64,000 nucleotides of DNA, from the NCBI RefSeq assembly GCF_000715075.1, contig NC_134101.1:29207322-29271321 (forward strand). The letters run 5' to 3'. The position numbers were made by a program, and so were the translations under genes. How positions within the stretch are numbered: position 1 is the first letter of the stretch; each line of letters begins with the position of its first letter. The notes beneath the pieces were generated by a model. That model made no database searches. It was not told the DNA's origin and saw only the letters and a program-made list of their open reading frames with translations. Positions 43,506 to 62,211 of the stretch are shown here, one piece after another. This DNA is from Nicotiana tabacum. Lineage: Eukaryota > Streptophyta > Magnoliopsida > Solanales > Solanaceae.

Positions 43506-46500
43506 TCACTTGGCAGCTTCCAAGTCTGCTAGAGTGACTGCTGGTGAGTCTTGATAACCAGTAATACCCATTATTCTTATCCGAGTAATCGGCTACATGA
43601 TTAACATAAACCAAATTAATTAGTGACAAGCAAGGACAAGATATGGTATTCTGTAAAAATATCATTTTAAGAAGGGCATGTCTCATGCAATGGCCGCAAG
43701 CGCATTAATTTAGAAATTTTTCATGTTGCTGGGGAATTAAACATAGATAATATATGATAGACTATGGTGAAAATTGTTTTGGCAACCAAGTAGGTTAAAA
43801 AAAAAAACATCAATCTACTCTATAGTTATTCGGATATCAATAAAAACAGTTCTTTCATACCTGTCTGTGACCAATGTTCCTTCTGTAGTTCTTTTTCTTC
43901 TTATACTTGAAGACAACAACCTTCTTATCTTTCAACTGTGTGGAAATATAACATTGAGCCAAAAGAGATGTCAGGTAAACAAGGTGTATCAGGGGAAACT
44001 AAAGTAGTGGAAGAATGATGCCTGACCTGCTCTTCAACAACAGCGTGGACTGCTGCATTTTGCACTACTGGTTTTCCAACCCAAGTACTTGTTTTCGTTC
44101 CCACTAGTAACACCTTGTTTAGGATAATCTGCAGAAATGATCAAGTATAGATGTTTCAAACAAATATCCTCAGTCATTGAATCTTGAAATAGAATATTAC
44201 CAATATGCCAAGAGTAATCTTGACATAAAATACCATACTGACGAATAGTTCCTCTAATTTCAACTCCATGGTAGTAAATATATACAATCCGCACTCCTAA
44301 CTCCTAATATTACCGTTATATCAAATGCTAGCTTCCGCATTAGATAATTGCCAAATAGATGTATCAAAGACAATGGACCGATGAGATACAAATGTCAATG
44401 TTCGTTGAAATTGATGCCTTTCAACAGCATGGTTTGCATAATGGATTACTGGAGATGTGCTAACTACATGAATAACAGAGTTCTCCTCCATCGTTTGGCT
44501 GGTACCAGGCTTTAAAAAACTTTACTTCGAGCGAGCTGTCTTTCTATACGCTACATGTATTTTTTATAGAATTTGATGCAGTGATAGGACGAGTCTTGTC
44601 AAGAAGTCTAGACGACCCACCTCCACATTTATTTTCCTGATGACCGAGAAATCCGTCTGGGCCAACCGTTAGGACCAACCACAGCCTTCGTAGCTCGGGG
44701 ATAATGGGCCCATCCTCTACCCTTATCTAGTTAAATACAAGGCTTAGTTCGCATGCTACTTGGATCAAACTAGTGACCTAACATAGAGGAGTAACTAGAC
44801 TTTGGTAGCTAACAAGGAAATAAATTGTAAATCAAGATAAGACCAAAAAATATGCTCACCTTGTCATTGACATTTGCACCTTTAAGCCTCTGGGTGTAGA
44901 TATACCGCCCAGGAAAGACGATATATTGTCGAGATCCGACCTATCAATAATGAGAGAGGAAAACTTAACAAGCAGCTTAATGTATCAGTGACAAGCCCAA
45001 TTAAGTTATTGTAGGATAGTATGAAGTTCATTTAAAAAAGAAAGGGAAACAAAATAAAATATGAAGAAGGATGACAGCTAGAAGACTTGAAAACTTGAGC
45101 AGCAAGAACAATCATCAGATTTGAACAGCAGTTATAAATCTCCTTGCAAGAGTGAATGTTTTCCACAAGGAGAAGAAAATATCCATCAACCAAGCAGTAG
45201 CTTGAATGTTTTCTCCAGTTAGCTACAGCAGTTCAGAAGCAATAAAAAGATAAAAGTGCATAATATGTTAACCTCGAAATCAAACTTAATTCAACAATTA
45301 TGAGACTTGTACATAAAGGTACACATAGACTTGCATGCTAGAATAGATATGTATGCCCTCTGACAAGTGTTTAACACCTAATGTTAGTACCAGGTGATAG
45401 TTGTATCCCTTATAATCTGCAATATGAACCCCTTTAGGACTAAGCTACAGGAAATACCTGCCCACGATAGATGGTCCACTTTGAAAAAGAAATTATACTA
45501 AAAACCAAAAAAAAAGGTAGACTGAGATTTATGAAATTGGATATAGTGTCCAAAACACGGCATAAAGGATATATGCCGTACTATATCTCTGTCATGTCTT
45601 CAGTGTAACTGCAGTTTTCTATCCGTTAACAAACATACCCCACTCAACCCGGAGAATACTAAGGATACAAAGGGTTAGTTCAGCTTATGTAGCACGGACT
45701 ACGCCAAAATTGCCCATAGCAGCATAACTGCCAAGTCTACATAACACAAACACATAGACATGCAAATTGCTCCTTTTAAGACACTCTAAAAGAAAATGAT
45801 AAACCTAAGATTGGCTGAAATGACATAGACATATCAATAACAGAAACGAAACAATTCCATTTTAACACTCCATGTTCTCACAATATACACCGTAAGGCAG
45901 CATCGACGTCTCAATAGTACTTCAGCAAACATAGAATTTGAACAAAGTACATTCAGTCTAGGAATATTCTTTCATGAAAAATGTTCTCGAGCGGAAATAT
46001 TTTACCTCGGAAACTCTTTTTATGGTTAACATTTTCTAGTATTTGGTTGGACATACAAGGTGTAGCATATGGTATGAAATTCTGCTTTTTGTGATATTTT
46101 TCAGTATTAAAGGTTGACAACATGTCAATATTGAATCAAAGTAGTAATTTTTATATAGAAAAATGACTGCCGCCCATAAGTAACGAAATCATTATCCCTT
46201 TTTTAGAACACCTTAAACAATTCAAGGTAACCAAACACTCAACTTTTCATCTGAGAAACAAAAGTTCCTCATTTAATTTGAAATTAAATCCAAATTACAC
46301 TCCCAAAGTGAATTGAAAACAGACAGAAATGTATACAAAACTATGCATAAGAAGGAAAGTGAATCACCATAACAACAGCAAACACTTCTTCTCGTTTAGG
46401 TTCCAAGCTGGAGGAGGAGGCTTCCACAACTGGGGAAATTACAGGCTCTTCTGATTCAGCTACAACTTCAGCAACTGAAGCTTCAGATTGTGAGAATTTG

Positions 46501-46667
46501 GGCACAAAAGAATTGGGTTTAGAGGAACGGAGACTGAGAGCAGAAAGTGAATGAGATAGAAATGTAACATTGGAAATTGCTTTGGGAACAGAAAGGGTGT
46601 TGAGAAAAGTTTGGTTCTTGGATAGTACTGTTGTTGAGGGCGAAGAACACAGTGAAACGGTAGCCAT
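43506..46667 (-). CDS. RPL21: Plastid 50S ribosomal protein L21
   Basis: Five exons on minus, 46667-46368, 44940-44860, 44128-44027, 43935-43861 and 43592-43506, all GT-AG and all in phase 0, give 214 aa. Exon 1 encodes a Ser/Thr-rich chloroplast transit peptide (about residues 1-60) and an acidic linker, ending KREEVFAVVM. Exons 2-5 encode the bL21 domain: VGSRQYIVFPGRYIYTQRLK, then NKVLLVGTKTSTWVGKPVV, the basic KYKKKKNYRRNIGHRQ, and PITRIRIMGITGY near the C-terminus. The length is close to the 220 aa I recall for Arabidopsis RPL21C (AT1G35680). It binds 23S rRNA in the large subunit of the chloroplast ribosome and is needed for plastid translation. It converges with the VTT-domain gene. 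No anomalies are seen. Confidence 0.95.
44520..44790 (-). mobile_element. Possible SINE in RPL21 intron 2
   Basis: On minus a box B-like AGTTTGATCCAAG lies near 44769. It is followed by GC-richer sequence (GGGCCCATTATCCCCGAGC; CCAGACGGATTTCTCGG) unlike the surrounding intron and similar in style to tRNA-derived SINEs. Ends were not resolved. Confidence 0.35.
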
Positions 46668-46950
46668 TGTTGGAGAGGAAGAGAGGTTTTCTCGGTATTC
46701 TGTGAGTGTGTCTCAATTTTATCTATGAAAAGCCTATCCTATCTCCAGTGCAGCGGTTGTTTTCAAATGACCATTTTATCCTTGAACTCTTCTAATTCCT
46801 TTAGATTTATTAAATGGTATAAATTTGAATGTGTGCATATTAATATTCTTTTTTCGTATGTATATTAATGTTCGAAATTACGAAATTCTTAATCATATAG
46901 TACGATCATGTACACACTTGAAGCCATCATATTTGAATTTAGGATTATTA

Positions 46951-47112
46951 CACAAATAATCGGTCCTATTCAATGTTTACTTTTTTTAGCCAGTATACAT
47001 AAATTATACATTGATTATACACATTTATACATATATCAAACATAAATTATACATATATTATACATTGACTGACTATTTTAAATTTAAGAGATTAGATGAA
47101 CGACTATTTGGG
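46951..47112. repeat. Small MITE, ACAAATA ends (copy 2)
   Basis: Second copy of the element at 1961-2130: starts CACAAATAATCGG, ends CGACTATTTGGGT, and shares TTATACATTGATTATACA-like interior. Confidence 0.55.
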
Positions 47113-48639
47113 TTAATTCTTCTTTGAATTTTGACTGAGGTTAATTATGTGAGTGTCACATCTGATTTTTGCAATTACACGTATCTCACATATATAGTCT
47201 TAGGATACGCGTGTTGTGTGTATACCCATGTTAATAAAAATAAATTTTAAATAATATAAATAGTATATTCAAAAGATATTTGTGATGAATAAAAATTAGC
47301 AAAAATATACTTTCCAGAGATAATTCTTTCAACCTACACTAATTAACTTTTTCAAAAGCCAAAATTCTCATCATCTGATAAATACGTTTTCTTGGATTTT
47401 TTGTAATGATGTTAAGTCCTAGGACATATTACGCATGTTTATGTTATAATTATATATATATTTTATTAGGCAAGTATATTATTTGATATTTAGTATTTTC
47501 TTAACATCTATATTTGCTGATAAAGTAATTTTGAATAATTAGTATTAGGCAATTAATTAAATTACTATCTTGTCTAGTGCGGACTCTATTTTTTAAGGGT
47601 AAAAAAGGCATACAATATTTCACTAAAGATTTTCGTGCTTTTAATATAGTATAGATTTACTGGATATTGATACGAACTTAGGTAATGACAAAATAAAATA
47701 TAAGTAAAAAAAACATATAAGAAATATCAATTAGCGAGAGATAAGGATATATTGCTATTGTTGCAATTCCTTTTGATTTGGTGTTTGATTTTTTTTTAAT
47801 TTGAGTAAAGACTTTTATATTAGTAGGGACAAGTGTGTGATTTTAAAGATGTCAAGTTTTAGAGAATTTATAAATTGTTTGAAAATATAAGAGCAAACTT
47901 CATTTGTAATCATCCGCGAAAAACTAATGACAATAGATAGCCACAAAATAAACCATACAATTAACAACCCAAAACTAATTAAAGGGCTAGCCCAAAACCA
48001 CCGTCACTCTTCCCCCTTCAAATTTCAAACTTTTTAACTTTGTAACCTACTTTAATCCATACCTTCCCCTTACTCTGCTACCTATTTAAAGAAATTCGAA
48101 GTAAATTATTTATGCATTTTCAGACATCCCCTTTTGTTTTAAAGTTCCGTTAGCTGCTAGTATTAATTTAAAAATGAGTTTTTTTTTTTTCTACTTGGCA
48201 CTTGAAAGCTACTCCTATCTTATTTTTATTTTTATCGCTACTTACTTGTTGTTCACTTTCGTAAATTGGAGTTCACAAAATTGTGGAGAACTTTTTATTA
48301 CGGAGCAATGACGAGTTCCTTTAATGTGATTATGATATTTTAAATAATCCTGTGTTAGGCTTTTTGGTTCAACAATTTTTTTCAAAAATGAAAATATAAC
48401 CTTTTTATTTGCTTTTGTCTTGAATTTTGATGGATCTGTTATATACTCACATCAGAAGGTGCTGATTCTACCAGTCCGGTGACAAACTTGATCTCACTGA
48501 CTACCAACAAAAGCTTTTCAACATGGATTTTTTTACAAGAGAAAATGATCAAATTTATCCCAGAACTATGCAAAGTGATTTCAAATTTTGCTCTGAAAAT
48601 CGAATAACAAAAATAGTAACACACTTAAATTAAGTTTGG

Positions 48640-48960
48640 AATAACAAGTCTATTGTATATAAATTGTATAGTAACAGTCTATTTTGTATAATTTTCATAT
48701 AGTGACAATCTATTTTATATATATTTTGTAAGAGTGGCAATGGATTTTTTAAGTGTCACTATACAATATATATATAAAATAAACTGTCACTATACAAAAA
48801 TATACTAAATAGACTGCTACCATACAATTTATATGCAATAAACTGTCACTATACAAAATATATACTAAATAGACTGTCACTATACAAAATAGACTATCAC
48901 TCTACAAAAAATATACAAAATAGACTGTCACTATACAAAAAATATACAAAATAGACATTT
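48640..48960. repeat. Degenerate TAGACTGTCACTATACAAA array
   Basis: Units like AAATAGACTGTCACTATACA recur at least five times from about 48765 to 48960. Inverted counterparts (TATAGTGACAATCTATTTTA) occur at 48645-48740, so the array can fold on itself. Non-coding. Confidence 0.7.
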
Positions 48961-49220
48961 CCTGCTATCATGTGTAATATGTTTGGGCCGGAGGGTTATT
49001 TCGTGTCAATGGGGGAAAATATGGGTTATTGAAATTTTGAAGCGCTATAGAGGGTAGTTTTCTCAAAATATAAAAACAAACAATATGGAAGGGCTATAAA
49101 TAATCATATAATTAGTGTAACTAGTTTAAATTTGGCGCATAGACAATTGATTGAAATGTACCCTACATTCGCATTCAACTCCTAAATTAACATCTATCTT
49201 TTTTTGGATCTTTTTATTTA

Positions 49221-50467
<1,247 letters not shown>

Positions 50468-50476
50468 TTTTATTCA

Positions 50477-51406
50477 CTAACCTTCTTAATTAAGAGTATA
50501 TTTCTCCTTTGTTAATTGTATTGATGTATTCCGTTTTCTTTTTTTCTTTTCCAGTTAATTTTGCTCCTCTTCAAGAATAACGGGAAAGGTCCCGATGATA
50601 GAATTGAGAGAAATGAAAAATGCAGTTTTAATAAAAACAAACTTTCAACAGAAAAAAGTAAATAATTGAACCTACCTTAAGAAAAAAATCTCATTGTTCG
50701 GGAACCAAAAAGAATTGATGTCATTTGTTATGATAAATCAAGCTTGTACAATTGGAAATGAACTAAAGACATAAAGGAAAGAAGATTTACACTGATTTTA
50801 GTGTTTTAACATATGGCAAAATGATAAACAAGTGTTATTCAATATCTAGTAACACCAAATTAATATAGACACAAAAGAAGGTTTTTACAACACTCCTCAA
50901 GTACAGACAACAGTGGTCTAAATTTGTGAAATAGAGGAGAAGCCGTCCAATTATATAGTAAGATAAAGCAGCAACAACAATAATTTTGCTACTATAGAAC
51001 TAAACCTATCTACCATGTCAAACAATAGAACACCATGCACCAATCTCTCTTGGTTGCAGTCCAACATTGTCTCGGCAAATGCAGCTCTAGCTAGTTGACT
51101 CTTCCCTGGTTCGATTGAAAGCCTCACCATCTCCCTAGATCCTCGATTGGTCCAACGTTTTTCTATCAGCTTGGTCTGGTAAAGAATCACGCTAGGATCA
51201 GAGAGGTGAGTGCTAAACAAGCTAAACTTAATGTTTAACATGATATCTAAGGCAAAGAGTTAAAGGAAAAGATGCATATATCAGAAGTGCAGTCTGAAAT
51301 TTTGAATGAGATATATCTTTCCTTTTTCAAATTTATCGACAAGTTGGATTGGTTTTTGATAGAACAAGTTGTTAGCTAAACAAAAGATAACAGTAGTAGA
51401 AACCTT
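50477..51406. other. 3' flank of CDPK gene
   Basis: No further coding exon is supported. The minus-strand frame at 50951-51241 has no recognisable content. The region probably holds the CDPK 3' UTR. Confidence 0.45.
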
Positions 51407-55820
<4,414 letters not shown>

Positions 55821-56694
55821 TGTTTTCTTAGAACAATTTTGTTCTCTGTTTTGTTTTTTTTTACCTTGAAAAAAATGGTTGTTGTTTCTTGATTTTGGAG
55901 ATACTGAGGAAAATTCTCAGTTTCTATTTTTCTTTTCCATATGTTAGATTGTTATTTGGGGGGATTAACAGTTTTCTTGATCTATGGTCAGGTTTTCCTG
56001 GCGGGAAATGGGGTGTACGTTGACTTGGTGATGTAGCAATGACAAAGTTGAGTGGGATTTGGAAAATGGAAGGGAGACACGTCCAAAATCAATCAATTAT
56101 ATATATTTTTTCTTTTCTATTTTAAGACTATTTTTCTTGAATTTCTCTTATTTCCACTAACAAGAAAAACAATTGTTATATAATGTGTATTTTAAACTCT
56201 TGTTTTAGGATGACCAATCTCACTTATTGTGAAGAATACCCATAATTATCTTTTAGGTGATAAAATTTTATCCGTAATTTTATTCGTAGTTTTCCACTTA
56301 TTCTCAATATATGTTGATTCGAACATTTTATATACCGGTTAGAATTTAGAAATGAAGACGTCAACTGAATCGCGCTATACAGTTGATAAAAAGTAATTTT
56401 GTTTAGAGCATCAAAATGGTATACATCAACGGAACATTGATGGTTGTAAAAATTCTGTTTACTTTCCTCTGTGGAAATTTTTGAACTATCATCATGTGAA
56501 GGATTGGGGAAAAACAAAGTAAAAGATTTCCCCATCTATAGGTTTAACTCAGATACAGAAGCGTGAAGGTGAAAGTTTTTCGCTTACCTACAAGGAAAAC
56601 ACATATTATGTAGATTATACTGAGTATGTTGTTGTTATAAGGAAAACATATAACTTATTCTCGGTTTATGGCACATAACTACTAATTAATCTTG
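55821..56694. other. CDPK upstream region
   Basis: Promoter and 5' leader of the CDPK gene, with no other gene. A 3' remnant of a TS-type SINE (TATACTGAGTATGTTGTTGTT) lies at 56617-56637. Confidence 0.5.
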
Positions 56695-56705
56695 CGACGT
56701 GACTT

Positions 56706-56839
56706 TCAACAACAACAACAATCCCAGTGTAATCCTACAAAAGTGAAGTCTGGGAGGGTAGTGTGTACGCAGACCTTACCTTCCACGTTGTGAAGGTAGA
56801 GAGGTTGTTTCCGAGAGACCTCAACTCAGAGAAAGCATT
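56706..56839 (-). mobile_element. TS-type SINE, 11-bp TSD
   Basis: A reverse copy: AACAACAACAACAATCCCAG, then GTGTGTACGCAGACCTTACC and GAGGTTGTTTCCGAGAGACC. The perfect duplication CGACGTGACTT flanks it (56695-56705 and 56840-56850). Confidence 0.88.
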
Positions 56840-57079
56840 CGACGTGACTTCCATCTATCTAAAATTTAGACATAAGGAAAACGGCAGCACCATTTATTTT
56901 CATATAATTAAAACAAGTATTACGACATTAAGTAGCACATTTACATTAGGGATACTCTTTCCCACACATGGTACAAAGTAATTTACTTTTTAGCTCAAAA
57001 CACCATAGAAACAAGCATAGATAAGAAGTCTAAACACATGATGCAAACTTGTTGGAGAAGAGGTCACAAGAGTTGCATT

Positions 57080-59777
57080 TCACACACGGTCGGTGTGTAA
57101 CTGAACTGTTTGGCTTGGAACAATTTGTAGCACTCCAGGTTGCTCTGCAAAAGATCACATCTTAGTTAGGCTAGTCTGAGAGCATAAAAGCCCCCAAAAG
57201 AACAATGCTGAAAATCATATGAACATATTTTTCAGGAGAGAAAATACAAAAACTGATGCATTGTTGGGTTACAAAATTAAGATTTAAGTAAACAGAAACC
57301 AAAATATACACAGTTACCAAATAGTAGGGATCCCGATTTGTCTTGATGTTAGTACTATCCTTGACTTCAAAAACAAGAGTAAAGAAGATATAAAAATGAG
57401 GCACTCAGGTCATTTTAGACATCCAGGAAAACAATTCCAAAACCTCAAGAGTTATATGTCAATTGCAAGACATTGTGGTGGACCCCAAGGATGTAATTCC
57501 TACAAATGAATCGATGTGATATAGAGATACTTAGGAGAAGACGTCCACAGTGCATACTGTGATCAGGTAGGACCTGGCATTTAGGCCCTAACAGAAAGAA
57601 AACTATAAATTCAACAGCTTTAGCCATGGTTGCTGAATATCAAGCACCGGCTACATCAGTGAACCATGTGAACTGCAATTTATTTAGCCTTCAAGAATGA
57701 CACCAGAATATAGCCCAGAACCTCGGACTTGCCCCTGTGATGAACTAGATGGTATGGACCACCGGGAGTAAGGGCGCTCTATGTATTGGAACTTGAATTT
57801 TTTATATAGATAAATGGAACTAATAAAAAGTTTGAGAAGTAATCCTACGTCTCTGGGCATTTCCTTCCAAAAGTGTTCCAATAATTGTACATCTGTCCTC
57901 ATTCCTTGCATCCTTTTTAAGGTAAAGTTGAAAGTCATATCAATAGTGAACCATTCCTCTTATCCTTTTCACGTAAAGTTTAAAGTCCTTTATCAACAGT
58001 GAACGATTCGTCTCATACTTTTTCATGTAAAGTTTAAAGTCCCATTGTTAATAGTGGACCATCTCGGTCAAGAATTAAAGATTATGCTCCATATAAAACC
58101 ACTAAACCTATCCTAGAACAACCCCTACCCCTCTCCCTAAGCACGAAAAAGAAAGAAAGACCCAAACCATTCTACAAAAGTCGAGACAACGATGCTTACT
58201 CTATCTTTTGATGGTTACACCATTAATGATGAAATGGAAATCATATTTTGAATCTTAAATTTGAGATTAAGCAAGAAAGATAGAAATGTTTATTGTTAAA
58301 AAATGTGTGAAAGTCTTCAATAGAACGAAAATATTATATTCAACCCTCAACGTGAATGCCAATACTTCAATATACAAGCATTATGGCTGTCATATATAAA
58401 TCTCCATACTAATTACTCATCTAAGAAAGAGATACAGATCAACCATATACCAAAATAGGAATCAATGATGTTGAAAGAGAGAGAGTAAAAGCTTACTTGA
58501 GAGCTCAGAAACCTGCTCAGCAGTCAGCTTTGCTGAGAATCCACTTGCTGCATGCTTGTAACTGTATATCAACGCCTCTTTTGCAGCCTCCTCACTTTTT
58601 GATTTCCATAAGCACACACAAAATATCAGGATCTTTACTCCAAAATTATGCATATACCACACAGTAATACTGATAATTACATATAACTGATAATTGATAG
58701 TTAGCATTTTCAATGCCCTTTTTCCTCCACCAAAGGAAACTCAAATGATCTTCAACCCCATCATTCTTTCATTACAACAAATACGGGATTGGTTGAAAAT
58801 TGGAAATATTATTTCGAGAAGTTTCATACTTTATTCAAATTAAGATCACAAAAGTCAATCTGACTTGTTTCTAATTATCCAAATTAACTTGCAAACACGA
58901 AATTGGTACGCACCACTAAATGTTCTTGAAGTTCGAGTATACATTACATCAAATATTTTCATTTCTAGAGCTATAATAATTTTTACTTTAAAAATCTAAC
59001 AAATTCCTTTAGAATCAGACTACTCTTATAACTTTTGAAATAGGCCAATCACTTGCCTCCTCGTCCCCATTCCCTTAAGAAAATGCCTAGTATGCAATCA
59101 TTATAAGCAGTTGTTAAGGTGGAAAATATATCCTTGGCAAATATTTCCTTTTACTAATGAAATCAATTCTCTAACCATCTTTCAGTGTTTAGCTTAGTCC
59201 TACAAGCTGAAGGATGCGGTAAGACAATAGCATTAAGGTATTTTTCAGCATTAAAGGTGGATAATATTATTCATGTGTTGGTTGAAACAAGCATATAAGT
59301 AAAACTTTGTCCCTTATTTTCTAACAAAACACTAGAAAAAGAATTCACCAAAAAAAAAGGAACTAGGACACATCAAACACACCCAAAGAAAAAAATTGGA
59401 TCTTGAAGATAATACAAGGACAAAATTCAAACTACATGTGAGAAAAATTCAATTGGTTAACTTAAAAAACAAACAAAATGGCTAAATTTATAAGAAACAA
59501 GATCAATCCAACCAAACCCACAACCCCATATTTCTAAATTAAAATTCAAAACAGGAAAATGAACAGAATTGGAAAATAATTCAAACCTGCCAAGAACAGA
59601 AGCTAGGGTTTTGATATGATAGTCCTCAGCTTCTAGATCTTCAGGTTTCTCAGTGTATACTATATGAACTTTGGCTTCAATGGAGGGCTGTGAATCTGCC
59701 ATCGTTACGATAGCTGCAATCAACAAGGAAAGCAATAGAATTGAAGAAAGTATTTGATCTTTCTGCATCACTTTCAA
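57080..59777 (-). CDS. SPI-1: Subtilase propeptide-like inhibitor (I9), SPI-1 type
   Basis: Three exons on minus, 59777-59587, 58594-58497 and 57144-57080, with GT-AG borders and continuous frame, give 117 aa. A hydrophobic signal peptide (about residues 9-29) is followed by an inhibitor I9 domain: EAKVHIVYTEKPEDLEAEDY, HIKTLASVLGS, then ALIYSYKHAASGFSAKLT, and the C-terminal KQPGVLQIVPSQTVQLH. There is no protease domain, so this is a stand-alone propeptide-like protein. The Arabidopsis counterpart I recall is AT1G71950 (SPI-1), a tight inhibitor of secreted subtilases; the terminal VP-S-(R/Q)-T-QLH stretch corresponds to the part that occupies the protease active site. The start Met is followed three codons later by another Met, and either could be used. 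Confidence 0.9.
57922..58066. repeat. Three ~52-bp tandem units in SPI-1 intron 2
   Basis: Units start GTAAAGTT(G/T)AAAGTC at 57922, 57973 and 58027. Each contains a (C/T)AATAGTGAACCATT-like segment. Imperfect and non-coding. Confidence 0.7.
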
Positions 59778-60104
59778 TTGCTAAGTACTATTTATAGAGC
59801 ATTAGGGATATTCTTGGATAAATTGGGAATTTGAGACTTTTTATCCTTAATGACTAAGTTTCAGAATCCTTGCAAGTTACAATACAATGATTTTAGATTT
59901 CTTTTCTTGTTTATATGGGAGTATACTTTTCTTTCTTGGGATTAACGGACTAGATTGTCTCTGTCCATACACGGCATGTTGATTTATTCTGGGGGTTGCC
60001 ACTAATTTCTTAAAAACGGAGGGGAGAAATGTAAATTAATTTTTGCTTGGACACGTAGGTGATAATTTACATTTTGAATTAATTAGGGTGAAGTTGCTTA
60101 CAAT

Positions 60105-61292
60105 TTGGGTTGTCTAAGGGGAGGGTATTGGGTAGTTAAGGGTTAAAAGTAGGGAGAGAGTAAGGGATCTTAAGGGTACTTTTCTAAAGAAACTTAGGGG
60201 TATGGGTTAGGGGTATGGGGTAAGAGTACTTTTATAGGTACCCTACCAATACCTCTATCGGTCGGTGCGGTACCGATATTTAGGGATAATTTTAAATTAA
60301 ATTTTTTTTTAAAATTATATTTAAATACAAACAAACTTAATGGATAAAAAAAATTCAAGGCTATGATTTCAATAATTATTAAAATAAAATTATAATTTAC
60401 GAAATTTTTCAATAATTTATATTGGTTCTTCGCTTGAAATTGATAACACTTGTTTTTATGTGTCCCTACTGTCTCCGGTAGATAGTATTTCACTATAGAT
60501 ATCATCGCCTTCTTAAATTGTTTCTGGAAGGCCAAAGTTTCTTCTCTTCCAATATTTCAGCAAGTCTTTATTTTCTTCATCATCGCAAAGATTATTTCTA
60601 ATAGTTCTAGGAAAACCTTGAAAAGTAGGATTATATTTTTCTTGTATGTAACGCATAAACCCCGAACTGCTAAGGATTTGTTTCAAAATGATGACCCCCT
60701 CTTTAGTATTACCCTTAGCCAATCTATTACTTTTTTTTAAACCAGTTTAGGAGCTATTTTTAATAATAAATAATTAAAATAACAACAAATAACAACATAA
60801 ATATAACAAAAATAAATGCAAAAATTAATAGGAGTGCTAAAATGTCAATTGCAAGTAGAGATAGAGAGAGATAGAGAATTAGAGAGATATGAGAGTTTTG
60901 TGTGAAAATTGAAAGAATAAAATGGAGTATTTATAGTCTTAAAATAGGGCCAAAGTGTATTTGAACAAGCTTAGAGGTTAAAATAAATTAGGGGATAGAG
61001 AGTGTTAGAGGGTTAGGGTGGCAAAAAAAGTCGTCTTTGGCTGTTGCCAACGACAATATTTTTTTAAAAAAAAACCGTTGACTAACGGTGCAAAAACGGT
61101 CACATTTAAAAAAATAATCTTAAGGGTACCGGTCCAGTACCTTAAGGGTACAAATCGGATCGGTACTAAGGGTATTTTTTCGGTACCCTCCCATTACCCT
61201 TACCTTTACCCAAATCCCTCGCCCCTACCCTCAATTTGGACCAGTACGATGCGGAACGGGTATGGGTAATACCTTCCACTTAGACAACTCTA
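60105..61292 (-). mobile_element. hAT-like element inserted in a SINE
   Basis: The ends TTGGGTTGTCTAAGGGGA and TCCACTTAGACAACTCTA are inverted repeats. The flanks CTTACAAT (60097-60104) and CGTACAAT (61293-61300) are an 8-bp duplication with one mismatch, as expected for hAT. On minus at 60513-60722 the frame SSSGFMRYIQEKYNPTFQG resembles the N-terminal part of plant hAT transposases. Most of the transposase is missing, so it is an internally deleted, non-autonomous copy. Confidence 0.7.
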
Positions 61293-61375
61293 CGTACAAT
61301 AGACCCTTGTGGCCCGACCCTTTTCGGACCCCACACATAGCAGGAGTTTATTGCACTGAGCTGTCCTTTTTTAAT
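61293..61375 (+). mobile_element. SINE 3' part, split by the hAT element
   Basis: GTACAATAGACCCTTGTGG followed by CATAGCAGGAGTTTATTGCA matches the 3' two-thirds of the SINE at 54092-54243. A short piece resembling the preceding SINE bases (TAGGGTGAAGTTGCTTACAA) lies left of the hAT element at 60084-60103. Confidence 0.65.
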
Positions 61376-62202
61376 CAAAATTAGATATTCATAATTGACC
61401 AATACTTTTAGAGATAATTGTTTCTAAGTTATCAATCACTTTATCTTATAATTTGTTTGACCAAACTTTTGAAAAGTCAAAAGTGTTTTTTTAAGGGCTT
61501 ATCTCGTAGAGTTAGGTGTTTGGTGAAACTTTTAGGTAAAAAAAAAATTATATAAGTGCTTTTGAGCTATAGCAAAAACTATTTTTCAGAAGCTAAAAAA
61601 TAGTGTTTCCCTAAAAGCGCTTTTGAAACCTTGGCCATTCACAAATAGTTTTTCCAAAACACAAACTGCTATTTTCAAAAGTATTTTTTTGAAAAATACT
61701 TCTATCAAAAAATACTTTTAAAATAAATTAATTTTAAATACTTGGTCAAACATGCTACAGTAGACTCGTACTACCATGAAACCTTTTTTTTTTTTAATAG
61801 CAAAAGTCATTTTTCAAACTAACACCAAGGAAGAATAGGTTTAAGTTTCTTGTAAAAATGAAAAAACAATTCTCATTGTTTGGTTGAAAAACAATTATTG
61901 CAGTAAAGGTTGATTTTTTTTTTTTAAAAAAACAAGCTTTTCAAACTTTCGATGCAAACATCAATTTTTGACTCTCGGTTAAAAAGGTCAATTCTGATTT
62001 AGAGTAAATTTGCGCATTTATTTATTGTATATACTCATCATTTGTCGTACATGATTTTTCTGCAAGTAGGCATTTGTCTTACATGACAGTTATTACTTAT
62101 TATATTGGCATGTAAAACCGATTTATCATTCTTCAGGCTAAACGGAAAAATGATGCATTATTGGTCACGCGTTAACGATCCATAAACTAAGGTACTTCTT
62201 TC
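61376..62202. other. Intergenic with a MITE-like segment
   Basis: No gene. Between about 61450 and 61755 a segment starts GTTTGACCAAACTTTTGAAA and ends ACTTGGTCAAACATG, i.e. with short inverted ends. It is full of AAAAGTGCTTTT-like strings and is probably another MITE. Confidence 0.4.
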
Positions 62203-62211
62203 GTTACCTAT

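Larger units (their letters stand above)
46668..49211. other. Intergenic between RPL21 and CDPK side
   Basis: The first ~100 bases are the RPL21 5' UTR/promoter. The rest is AT-rich with no gene. It contains a small MITE (46951-47112) and a degenerate repeat array (48640-48960), listed separately. Confidence 0.5.

Noticed and set aside
46519..46716. 65-codon frame upstream of and overlapping RPL21
   Set aside because: It is a different frame over the RPL21 transit-peptide exon and lacks family similarity.
48765..48960. CRISPR-like regular repeats
   Set aside because: Units are degenerate and contiguous without unique spacers, and the organism is a plant.
61018..61269. 83-codon frame in the hAT element
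   Set aside because: It crosses the terminal region and a poly-A/T run, is on the strand opposite to the transposase-like fragment, and has no similarity.
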